In this document: positions 6,331 through 11,278 of the stretch, one piece after another
Numbering within the stretch: the first letter of the stretch is position 1
Layout: each line of letters opens with the position of its first letter
Origin: Clostridiales bacterium
GTDB taxonomy: Bacteria; Bacillota; Clostridia; Oscillospirales; Butyricicoccaceae
Assembly: GCA_004555915.1 (NCBI GenBank)
Contig: SFJM01000047.1
Coordinates: 1 to 11,278, forward strand
Reading direction: 5' to 3'
Length of the DNA: 11,278 nt
Position numbers and translations under genes: made by a program
The notes under the pieces: model-generated
Told to the model about the DNA's origin: nothing
The model's input: the letters and a program-made list of their open reading frames with translations, nothing else
Databases searched by the model: none

Positions 6331-6470
6331 CGTGGGCGGCGGAATTGCAGCAAACACGGTTGCGAAAAGTGCGCCGGTCACACCGCGTTTTGAGGCTGTG
6401 GGAATCACCTGCAAGCCGAAAAAGGCGGTGAGGCTCCCGAAGGAGCCGCACTCCCCCTCGGAGAGCCCAC

Positions 6471-6530
6471 GATACTTTGCAGCCGCAGGATGAAAGTATC
6501 ATAGTGGGTTATTACACTTCCGCAGAAGTG
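6471..6530 (+). other. Predicted oriT with MobV/pMV158-type nic site
   Basis: An 8-bp inverted repeat, GATACTTT (6471-6478) and AAAGTATC (6493-6500), is immediately followed by ATAGTGGGTTATTACACTT (6501-6519). In pMV158 the MobV relaxase nicks TAGTGTG/TTAT just 3' of a similar AAAGTAT-ending hairpin. Here TAGTGGG/TTAT differs at one position, so the nick is predicted between G6508 and T6509. A second hairpin, CACTTC-CGCA-GAAGTG (6515-6530), lies on the 3' side. The relaxase encoded 58 nt downstream is of the MobV family, which supports the match. Confidence 0.78.
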
Positions 6531-6587
6531 CATCCCCCAAAAACTACCCGCATCTCAACCGCCCTTGTGGGGCGAGAAAGGAGTTCT

Positions 6588-7922
6588 ATGGCAAGAGGCG
6601 ACGGTATTCATCGTACCAGCGCAAGGAATATGAGACTTACCATACCCAAATTGAAAAACGCACAGCAACATAACGAGCGTGAAAAAGAATCGTATGTCAA
6701 CCAGGATATCGTCCCGGAACGCTCCCATCTAAATGTTCACTTTAAGAAACCGAATGGCGGCTATCTGGAACAGTTTGAACAGATGGAGGCCAACGGAATC
6801 ATCTCCACACGAGGTATCAAAGAGGACGCTTTCCGCTACGGCGAGCTGATCTTCGATGTAAATTCCGCCTATTTCTTCAACCACGGCGGATATGATTTCG
6901 CAAAACAATTTTACCACGACGCATATCAAGCTGCAATCAAAATCGTAGGCGGCGAACAGTACATTCTATCGGCGGTCATGCACGCCGACGAGCGCAACCG
7001 GGCCATGTCCGAGGCGCTGGGGCAGGATGTGTACCACTACCACCTCCATGTGGTCTATGTACCGGTGGTGGAGAAGCAAATCCGCTGGTCCAAACGCTGC
7101 AAGGACAAGTCGTTGGTGGGCAAGGTAAAAGAAACGGTCATGCAGGTCAGCATGAGCAAGAAGTGGGCGTCCAAGCCAGTTCTGGATGAAGTCACCGGCG
7201 AACCGCTGAAAACGGCGAAGGGCAAGCCTGTTCTTAAAAAATCGTACAGCGTGTTGCAGGACGATTTCTTCCAATATATGCGTGAGGCCGGGTACGTGGA
7301 TGTGGAGCGAGGTGAGCGCGGCAGCTCCGAAGAGCATCTGACGGTGACGCAGTTTAAGGTAGAAAGAGAACAGGCGCGGCTGGCGGAGCTGCAAACAGAA
7401 AAATCGGAGGTCCAGGCGGAGATCGGCCAGCTTCGGACAGATAAGGCCGAAGCCGAGAAGGCGGCCAAAGAAGCGCAGACGGAACTTCGCCTATTAGCGC
7501 CTAAACTAAAACACATGGAGAAATTGGCGGCCGAGTATTCCTCCGACCCGGAGGACCTGCTACCGCTCCCCGATCGTATGGAGTCCGCCAAATCCTACCG
7601 GGAGAGAAAGTCCAAGCCGTTGCTGGAGAAGATCGTCAAGGTGGTGCGGTCCGTTTACCGGGCTTATCTGGATGTCTGCCAGAAATTCGAGCTGTTGCAG
7701 CGCAAATATGATACAGAGGTTCCGTATTTGAAGGAGCAGTTGGCCGAGGTCAAGGGTGAAAATGCAGAATTGCAGGAGACCGCCAGAGATTATGACCGAC
7801 TGTGCCGGGCCTATGGGCCGGAGCGCGTAGCCGAAACGGTAGCCGCTGTCAAGCGGCAAGAGCAGGTAGAAAAAGAGCAAAAACGCAGTCAAAAATGTCG
7901 GTATGACCGGGATGCTCGGTAA
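6588..7922 (+). CDS. MobV-family relaxase (Mob_Pre)
   Basis: A 444-residue relaxase that would nick oriT and lead the strand into a recipient using a helper secretion system. MobV motifs are present: HNER at 28-31 and the following NQDIVPERSHLN (38-49). HADE at 132-135 is followed by the metal-binding HLH (152-154), and RGERGSSEEH lies at 241-250. A long coiled coil covers about 255-310, with more coiled-coil-like sequence to about 435. Relative to pMV158 MobM there is an insertion between HADE and HLH. ATG 6588 follows AGAAAGGAG by 4 nt; an upstream extension would run through oriT. The relaxase and oriT are adjacent, and the nearby RHH protein could be a relaxosome partner. Which MobV residue is the nucleophile is not obvious from motifs alone. 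Confidence 0.9.
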   Translation: MARGDGIHRTSARNMRLTIPKLKNAQQHNEREKESYVNQDIVPERSHLNVHFKKPNGGYLEQFEQMEANGIISTRGIKEDAFRYGELIFDVNSAYFFNHGGYDFAKQFYHDAYQAAIKIVGGEQYILSAVMHADERNRAMSEALGQDVYHYHLHVVYVPVVEKQIRWSKRCKDKSLVGKVKETVMQVSMSKKWASKPVLDEVTGEPLKTAKGKPVLKKSYSVLQDDFFQYMREAGYVDVERGERGSSEEHLTVTQFKVEREQARLAELQTEKSEVQAEIGQLRTDKAEAEKAAKEAQTELRLLAPKLKHMEKLAAEYSSDPEDLLPLPDRMESAKSYRERKSKPLLEKIVKVVRSVYRAYLDVCQKFELLQRKYDTEVPYLKEQLAEVKGENAELQETARDYDRLCRAYGPERVAETVAAVKRQEQVEKEQKRSQKCRYDRDAR

Positions 7923-7926
7923 TCCC

Positions 7927-8045
7927 GTGTAGAGCCGAGAAAAAAGGCTTTTTGCGGATAGAGGAATCTGAACTGAATCATGTATTGTTTGGATGCTTTC
8001 TATCTGAAAATCCGCCCACTTTTACCGGTGTAGAACCGGAGAAAA
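7927..8045 (+). repeat. Short imperfect direct repeat flanking the relaxase-to-99-aa gap
   Basis: GTGTAGAGCCGAGAAAA (7927-7943) recurs as GTGTAGAACCGGAGAAAA (8028-8045), about 101 bp apart, with one substitution and one inserted base. The second copy is part of a small hairpin, CCGGT/ACCGG. The 145-nt gap otherwise holds no gene. It has only a weak terminator-like AGCC/GGCTTTTT structure near 7932-7953. Confidence 0.5.
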
Positions 8046-8067
8046 TTTGTGAAAATACGGAGGTTTT

Positions 8068-8367
8068 ATGAGAACAGGTCTTTCTAAGAAGCAAAAGACA
8101 ACCAGCGTCTTTTTTGACGAGGCATGCCCCATCATTGAGGTGTGCACCTACAACACTTCCCTCAAAAAGAGGTTAAGTGAGTATTCGGAAAAATACCCAA
8201 CTGAGTGCCGGTTGGTGGATGACGATGAAAATGGATGCCTTATATTTGAGATCACGAAAGGGCGGTTCAGTTTCAAGCTGAACGCCCCATACAGCGCAGA
8301 GCGCCGGAAAGCGGCCAGCGAATTAGCGAAAAAGAATATCCAGAACTTGCAGCAAGACAAGAAGTGA
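8068..8367 (+). CDS. Small element-associated protein, function unknown
   Basis: A 99-residue soluble protein preceded by CGGAGG 4 nt before the ATG. It opens with a lysine-rich SKKQKTTSVFFDEACPIIEV segment. It then shows an alternating pattern ending in ENGCLIFEITKGRFSFKLNAPYS, which looks like a small beta-rich fold, and finishes with a charged helix (AERRKAASELAKKNIQN). Proteins of this shape are common at the end of mobilization modules in Clostridia, but I know of no assigned function. It has no signal peptide or membrane segment. A strong terminator directly after it closes the mobilization operon. Confidence 0.75.
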   Translation: MRTGLSKKQKTTSVFFDEACPIIEVCTYNTSLKKRLSEYSEKYPTECRLVDDDENGCLIFEITKGRFSFKLNAPYSAERRKAASELAKKNIQNLQQDKK

Positions 8368-8374
8368 TGGCACG

Positions 8375-8413
8375 CCGCCCGCGGGGAGAGCTGCTCTCTG
8401 CGGGCGGTTTTTT
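8375..8413 (+). terminator. Strong terminator closing the mobilization operon
   Basis: The stem starts with CCGCCCGC (8375-8382) paired to GCGGGCGG (8400-8407). It continues through GGAGAG/CTCTCT with a 2-nt bulge and a CTG loop, and is followed by six Ts (8408-8413). It separates the mobilization genes from the restriction-modification operon. Confidence 0.94.
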
Positions 8414-8447
8414 CTGTTTTTGATGCTCATGTTTTTGTGAGATTATC

Positions 8448-8476
8448 TTGAATATTCGTGCCTGACGTGCTATAAT
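8448..8476 (+). promoter_or_regulatory. Promoter of the restriction-modification operon
   Basis: TTGAAT (8448-8453), a 17-bp spacer and a perfect TATAAT (8471-8476) lie 34 nt before the first cargo gene. The upstream terminator makes this the cargo's own promoter. Confidence 0.88.
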
Positions 8477-8479
8477 AAA

Positions 8480-8510
8480 AACGAATTCGACAACGAATGG
8501 AGATTTCGTT
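8480..8510 (+). promoter_or_regulatory. Repeat-rich operator/leader of the controller gene
   Basis: AACGAAT occurs at 8480-8486 and 8492-8498, a 12-bp period, and is matched by the inverted TTCGTT at 8505-8510. A palindrome CGAATTCG lies at 8482-8489. The pairing 8492-8497/8505-8510 would put the RBS (TGGAGA, 8498-8503) in a small loop directly before ATG 8511. It may be the binding site of the encoded HTH protein, a translation control, or both. Confidence 0.5.
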
Positions 8511-8726
8511 ATGCCGGTTAGCTATGATAAGTTATGGAAAATGCTGATAGATAAGAAAATGAATCGTACTGACCTAAAAGATGCGGCTGGTATCAGCTTC
8601 AATGTTTTGGCCAAAATGGGACGGAACGAGTTTGTTTCAATGGAAAGCCTGCATAAAATCTGCCACACCTTATCTTGTGATATAGGCGAAATCATGGAGT
8701 TTACTGACAATGACGAACACGAATAA
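8511..8726 (+). CDS. Small XRE-type HTH controller of the R-M operon
   Basis: A 71-residue single-domain protein of the Cro/C1 HTH type (SYDKLWKMLIDKKMNRTDLK, then AAGISFNVLAKMGRNEFVS and a final helix pair). It belongs to the group of small regulators often placed first in operons with DNA methyltransferases, acting like C proteins that time restriction relative to modification. It is the first gene after the operon promoter and its leader contains repeated AACGAA-type sequences suitable as its operator. Its stop (8726) lies downstream of a possible methyltransferase start at 8710. Whether it represses or activates cannot be read from sequence. Confidence 0.85.
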   Translation: MPVSYDKLWKMLIDKKMNRTDLKDAAGISFNVLAKMGRNEFVSMESLHKICHTLSCDIGEIMEFTDNDEHE

Positions 8727-8772
8727 CACCAAAGTTTCCCCGTTTTACGGAATTACCAGGAGAGATCACTTT

Positions 8773-9759
8773 ATGCAGCAACCATTGACTTGCGTTGAGA
8801 TTTGTGCCGGCGCGGGTGGACAGGCTCTGGGCCTTGCTATGGCGGGCTTTGTCCACGTCGCCCTTGTGGAATATGAAGCTGACTATTGCAAGGTTTTGAA
8901 AGAAAACCGTCCGGAATGGAATGTCATTTGTGCCGATGTCCACGATTTTGATGGGCATCCATATAGAGGTGTAGATTTACTCGCTGGTGGCGTTCCCTGT
9001 CCTCCCTTTTCTGTTGCTGGCAAACAGCTTGGAAAAGACGACGAACGCGACCTATTTCCGGAAGCGATCCGGCTAATTGATGAAATTAAGCCAAGGGCAG
9101 TCATGTTAGAAAATGTGCGTGGGTTCTTAGACCCTGGATTTGATGAATACAGGGAGCATATCTTTTCCGAAATCAAGAAACTAGGCTATGTCACTCACAT
9201 TAAATTGCTCAACGCATCCAATTTTGGAGTTCCACAGTTACGGCCACGGGTCGTGATTGTTGGAATACGAAAAGACCAGATTGGTGCGTTTGCATATCCC
9301 GAAGAAAAGCCGGACAGTGCGCCCACGGTTGGGAAAGTACTGTATGACTTGATGGCTGAAAACGGTTGGGAGAACGCAAAAGAATGGGCTGCTCATGCCG
9401 ATCGGATTGCCCCCACCTTAGTTGGCGGCTCCAAAAAGCACGGAGGCCCCGATCTTGGCCCCACACGGGCCAGAAACGCATGGGCTGAACTCGGAGTTGA
9501 TGGCCGTGGGATTGCCAACGAAGCACCGGCTGCCGGATTCGAGGGAATGCCCCGCTTGACAAGCCGGATGATGGCCAGGATTCAGGGATTTCCAGACACA
9601 TGGACTTTTGGCAAGCGGAAAACGGTGGCTTGCCGTATGATCGGTAACGCTTTTCCACCCCCAGTCGCCCAAGCAGTAGGAGAAAAAATTAAGGAGTGTC
9701 TTGAGTATGGATGCGCTGATTGCAAACGCGAGATTCCACTTTCACAAGCAGTTATTTGA
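8773..9759 (+). CDS. C5-cytosine DNA methyltransferase
   Basis: A 328-residue enzyme that transfers a methyl group from S-adenosylmethionine to C5 of cytosine in the operon's target site. It shows motif I EICAGAGG (9-16), motif IV GGVPCPPFS with catalytic Cys76, motif VI ENV (113-115), motif VIII QLRPRVVIVG (155-164) and a compact target-recognition region (about 190-258). Motifs IX (RLTSRMMARIQGFPD, 261-275) and X (GNAFPPPVAQAVG, 291-303) follow. ATG 8773 has AGGAG 10 nt upstream and begins close to motif I as is usual. ATG 8710, overlapping the controller gene, has a weaker GGAG and is the alternative start (349 residues). Its 3' end overlaps the endonuclease gene by 53 nt. The partner endonuclease predicts GCCGGC as its target. 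Confidence 0.96.
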   Translation: MQQPLTCVEICAGAGGQALGLAMAGFVHVALVEYEADYCKVLKENRPEWNVICADVHDFDGHPYRGVDLLAGGVPCPPFSVAGKQLGKDDERDLFPEAIRLIDEIKPRAVMLENVRGFLDPGFDEYREHIFSEIKKLGYVTHIKLLNASNFGVPQLRPRVVIVGIRKDQIGAFAYPEEKPDSAPTVGKVLYDLMAENGWENAKEWAAHADRIAPTLVGGSKKHGGPDLGPTRARNAWAELGVDGRGIANEAPAAGFEGMPRLTSRMMARIQGFPDTWTFGKRKTVACRMIGNAFPPPVAQAVGEKIKECLEYGCADCKREIPLSQAVI

Positions 9760-10582
9760 AACAAATACGTTGACTTTAACTTCGGCTGGTGTGGCGTCCA
9801 ACGCTGATACCAGTAGCCGGGGTTCCAAGGCGATTGCCCGCAGGATTGTTGATATTCTGGTAGATGAGCAGCATCATGCGGTTTCAACGGTTGATAAAAT
9901 TTCCGGTCAGACGCTCGGCAAGCAATTTGAGACGCTGACTATGGATTTCTTACGGGAAACCTTTCCAAACCTCCAAAACCTTCGCCCTGGACGATGGACA
10001 ATCCTTCAACTTGGTAATAACAACAAGCTGAAAACCAGCGATTTTGCCCAGTATGAGCATCTGGCATACTTGAATGAGCTTACCGCGCAGAACGCTCAGT
10101 TGGCGGCTGCATTGGGGAACGATTACTTAGTCGCGCCGGATGTGGTCATCTACCGTGACCTATACGAAGACAGCGAAATCAATGCTGCCCAGTGTATCGT
10201 TGATAGCGATGTTAGCAAAATGGCGGATATTCGCAAGGCAAACGGCGGAAAACCGTTGCTTCACGCCAGCGTATCTGCCAAGTACACCATGCGGAGTGAC
10301 CGGGCGCAAAATAGCCGGACTGAGGCTCTGAATTTAATTCGTAACAGGAAGGGACATCTGCCCCACATTGTTGTAGTGACAGCGGAGCCGATGCCAAACC
10401 GGCTTGCCTCGCTTGCTTTAGGAACGGGTGATATTGACTGCGTTTATCACTTTGCCCTTTATGAGCTGATTCGTGCTGTAAAAGAAGTAGGGTCCGAGGA
10501 TGCAGCTGAAACTTTGGAAACGCTGGTTCAAGGGAAGCGGTTGAAAGATATTTCCGACCTTCCGCTGGATTTGGCTGTATAA
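9707..10582 (+). CDS. NgoMIV-family type II restriction endonuclease
   Basis: A 291-residue endonuclease closely resembling NgoMIV (286 residues, cuts G/CCGGC as a tetramer). From memory of that protein, long stretches match, including SDRAQNSRTEALNLIRNRKG, HIVVVTAEP, IDCVYHFALYEL and the terminal KRLKDISDLPLDLAV. The NgoMIV active-site residues fall at a constant offset of five: Glu75, Asp145, Lys192 and Glu206. The RSDR recognition segment is at 196-199. The residues I recall as contacting the outer base pairs, Asp34 and Gln68, are also kept. AAGGAG precedes ATG 9707 by 10 nt; TTG 9701 is less likely. The gene begins inside the methyltransferase gene, and its stop overlaps the Vsr start. 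The specificity is a prediction. Confidence 0.93.
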   Translation: MDALIANARFHFHKQLFETNTLTLTSAGVASNADTSSRGSKAIARRIVDILVDEQHHAVSTVDKISGQTLGKQFETLTMDFLRETFPNLQNLRPGRWTILQLGNNNKLKTSDFAQYEHLAYLNELTAQNAQLAAALGNDYLVAPDVVIYRDLYEDSEINAAQCIVDSDVSKMADIRKANGGKPLLHASVSAKYTMRSDRAQNSRTEALNLIRNRKGHLPHIVVVTAEPMPNRLASLALGTGDIDCVYHFALYELIRAVKEVGSEDAAETLETLVQGKRLKDISDLPLDLAV

Positions 10583-11004
10583 TGGCTGATACGATCTCTT
10601 CTGACCGGAGAAGTAAAATCATGTCCCACATAAAGAGCAAGGATACCAGCATTGAGATGATGGTACGCCGCCGCCTCTTTGCAATGGGATACCGGTACCG
10701 GGTCAATTATAAGGCGCTGCCGGGCAAGCCTGATATTGTCTTTACCAAGAAGAGAATAGCCATTTTCATTCACGGATGCTACTGGCACGGGCATGACTGT
10801 GGAAGCCGGTACGCCCATACGAGTCAGTCAAACAAAACATATTGGGGACCTAAGATAGAGAGGACAAAGCAACGAGATCAGGAGCATATTCAAGAATTGG
10901 AGGCTCTTGGGTGGAAGGTTGTTGTGCTTTGGGAATGCGAAATTAAGCAGGACTTTGAAAATCTGCTATCAAAGCTTGATGACCTCCTAAAAAGTGACTG
11001 GTAA
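10582..11004 (+). CDS. vsr: Very short patch repair endonuclease
   Basis: A 140-residue mismatch endonuclease that nicks 5' of the T in T:G mismatches formed when 5-methylcytosine deaminates, starting short-patch repair. Residues align with E. coli Vsr almost number for number: Asp51 in GKPDIVF, His64, Trp68 and His69 in HGCYWHGHDC, and zinc ligands Cys66, His71, Cys73 and Cys119 (VLWECE). The N-terminus has the typical RSKIMSHIKSKDTSIE segment. The start codon shares a base with the endonuclease stop (TAATG), so translation is coupled. Its presence fits a C5 methyltransferase in the same operon and suggests that repair is tuned to that methylation site. Confidence 0.95.
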   Translation: MADTISSDRRSKIMSHIKSKDTSIEMMVRRRLFAMGYRYRVNYKALPGKPDIVFTKKRIAIFIHGCYWHGHDCGSRYAHTSQSNKTYWGPKIERTKQRDQEHIQELEALGWKVVVLWECEIKQDFENLLSKLDDLLKSDW

Positions 11005-11033
11005 TATACTTTATCTGCAAAGGATGTGAAAAA

Positions 11034-11278
11034 ATGCTTCTAATTGATGTCAGGATAAAAAATTACAAGTGCATTTTAGATTCTGAGACATTTTCAATTG
11101 ATCAATTGACCTGCCTTGTTGGAAAGAATGAATCCGGGAAAAGCGCCATTCTCCAAGCACTATATAAACTAAACCCTGTCGACAAGGAAGATACCTACGA
11201 TGCGTTGTATGAGTATCCAAAAATGTACCAAACAGATTTTGAGGCAGGTCTTATTGAGGATGGGGATACAGTTGTAAT
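11034..11278 (+). CDS. AAA/OLD-like ATPase, N-terminal fragment
   Basis: The first 81 codons of a larger protein cut by the window end. ATG 11034 follows AAAGGA by 9 nt and lies 29 nt after vsr, so it probably belongs to the same operon. The N-terminus MLLIDVRIKNYKCI, then LTCLVGKNESGKSAILQALY with Walker A GKNESGKS at 30-37, is typical of AAA_15/OLD-type (SMC/RecF-like) ATPases. Many of these carry a TOPRIM nuclease domain and act in phage defence. The next part (KLNPVDKEDTYDALYEYPKM) is as seen in this group. Domains beyond the ATPase start are not visible, so nuclease activity or membership in a known system such as Gabija cannot be claimed. The codons look AT-rich compared with the element backbone. 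Confidence 0.85.
   Translation, partial: MLLIDVRIKNYKCILDSETFSIDQLTCLVGKNESGKSAILQALYKLNPVDKEDTYDALYEYPKMYQTDFEAGLIEDGDTVV

Larger units (their letters stand above)
6053..6587. other. 535-nt hairpin-rich non-coding region containing oriT
   Basis: Reading frames across this stretch lack a credible start and have the arginine/proline/alanine-rich composition of spurious ORFs, so I treat it as non-coding. It contains several stable inverted repeats: 6070-6075/6088-6093, 6101-6107/6163-6169 enclosing 6125-6145, 6251-6266, 6300-6330, 6432-6447, 6471-6500 and 6515-6530. It sits between the replication genes and the relaxase gene, where a transfer origin is expected and perhaps also a replication origin. 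Confidence 0.7.

Noticed and set aside
6350..6376. A MobQ-like nic motif, AAGTGCGCC at 6367-6375 after a small GCAA/TTGC repeat, similar to RSF1010/pSK41-type oriT.
   Set aside because: The relaxase is MobV, and a better pMV158-like nic with its hairpin lies at 6471-6519. The MobQ-like match is short, the preceding stem is weak, and the usual CCCT end is missing. It could be a decoy oriT for a helper plasmid, but nothing else supports that.
6170..6493. A 107-codon reading frame on the plus strand across the oriT region.
   Set aside because: It starts at TTG without an RBS, is rich in Ala, Arg and Pro as GC-rich non-coding DNA tends to be, and runs over stable hairpins and oriT.
6477..6587. 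An upstream in-frame extension of the relaxase by 37 codons.
   Set aside because: It begins at TTG without an RBS and would place coding sequence over the nic region. ATG 6588 has a clear RBS.
11034..11278. Calling the last gene gajA (Gabija).
   Set aside because: Only the ATPase N-terminus is visible; no TOPRIM domain or UvrD-like partner can be seen, and many OLD/AAA_15 proteins start this way.

Overview
The window looks like a chromosomal segment of a fairly GC-rich gut Firmicute, most likely in the Oscillospiraceae (Faecalibacterium or Gemmiger type). I infer this from the style of the tuf and guaA proteins and the character of the mobile element; no 16S or other marker is present. Two core genes open the window: the 3' end of tuf (EF-Tu, 1-163) with its terminator, and guaA (GMP synthase, 291-1835) with its own promoter.

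Everything after guaA reads as the left part of an integrative and mobilizable element inserted at the 3' end of guaA. Its control region has an XRE-type repressor gene on the minus strand (1976-2512). Its promoter diverges from a near-consensus plus-strand promoter, and the two share a 20-bp direct repeat (17/20 identical) that is probably the operator. The plus-strand promoter is followed by a 280-nt structured leader, a 66-residue excisionase-like wHTH protein (2936-3136) and a tyrosine integrase (3136-4209). Then come a ribbon-helix-helix/MobC-like protein (4211-4546), a RepA-type hexameric helicase (4536-5822) and a small conserved acidic protein (5819-6052). A 535-nt non-coding region rich in hairpins follows (6053-6587), then a MobV-family relaxase (6588-7922) and a small element-associated protein (8068-8367) closed by a strong terminator. 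Just upstream of the relaxase start, an inverted repeat followed by TAGTGGG/TTAT closely resembles the pMV158 nic region, so oriT can be placed at about 6471-6530. No conjugation pore or coupling protein is seen, so transfer probably relies on a helper element.

The cargo begins at 8448 with its own promoter and looks visibly more AT-rich. It is a compact restriction-modification operon: a small HTH controller (8511-8726), a C5-cytosine methyltransferase (8773-9759), a restriction endonuclease clearly related to NgoMIV (9707-10582; predicted target GCCGGC), a Vsr mismatch endonuclease (10582-11004), and the start of an AAA/OLD-like ATPase (11034 to the window edge). The genes overlap or lie within 30 nt of each other. 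The methyltransferase protects DNA, the endonuclease cuts unmodified DNA, and Vsr would repair T:G mismatches left by 5-methylcytosine deamination. The ATPase is the least explained member. The right end of the element and its attachment site lie outside the window.
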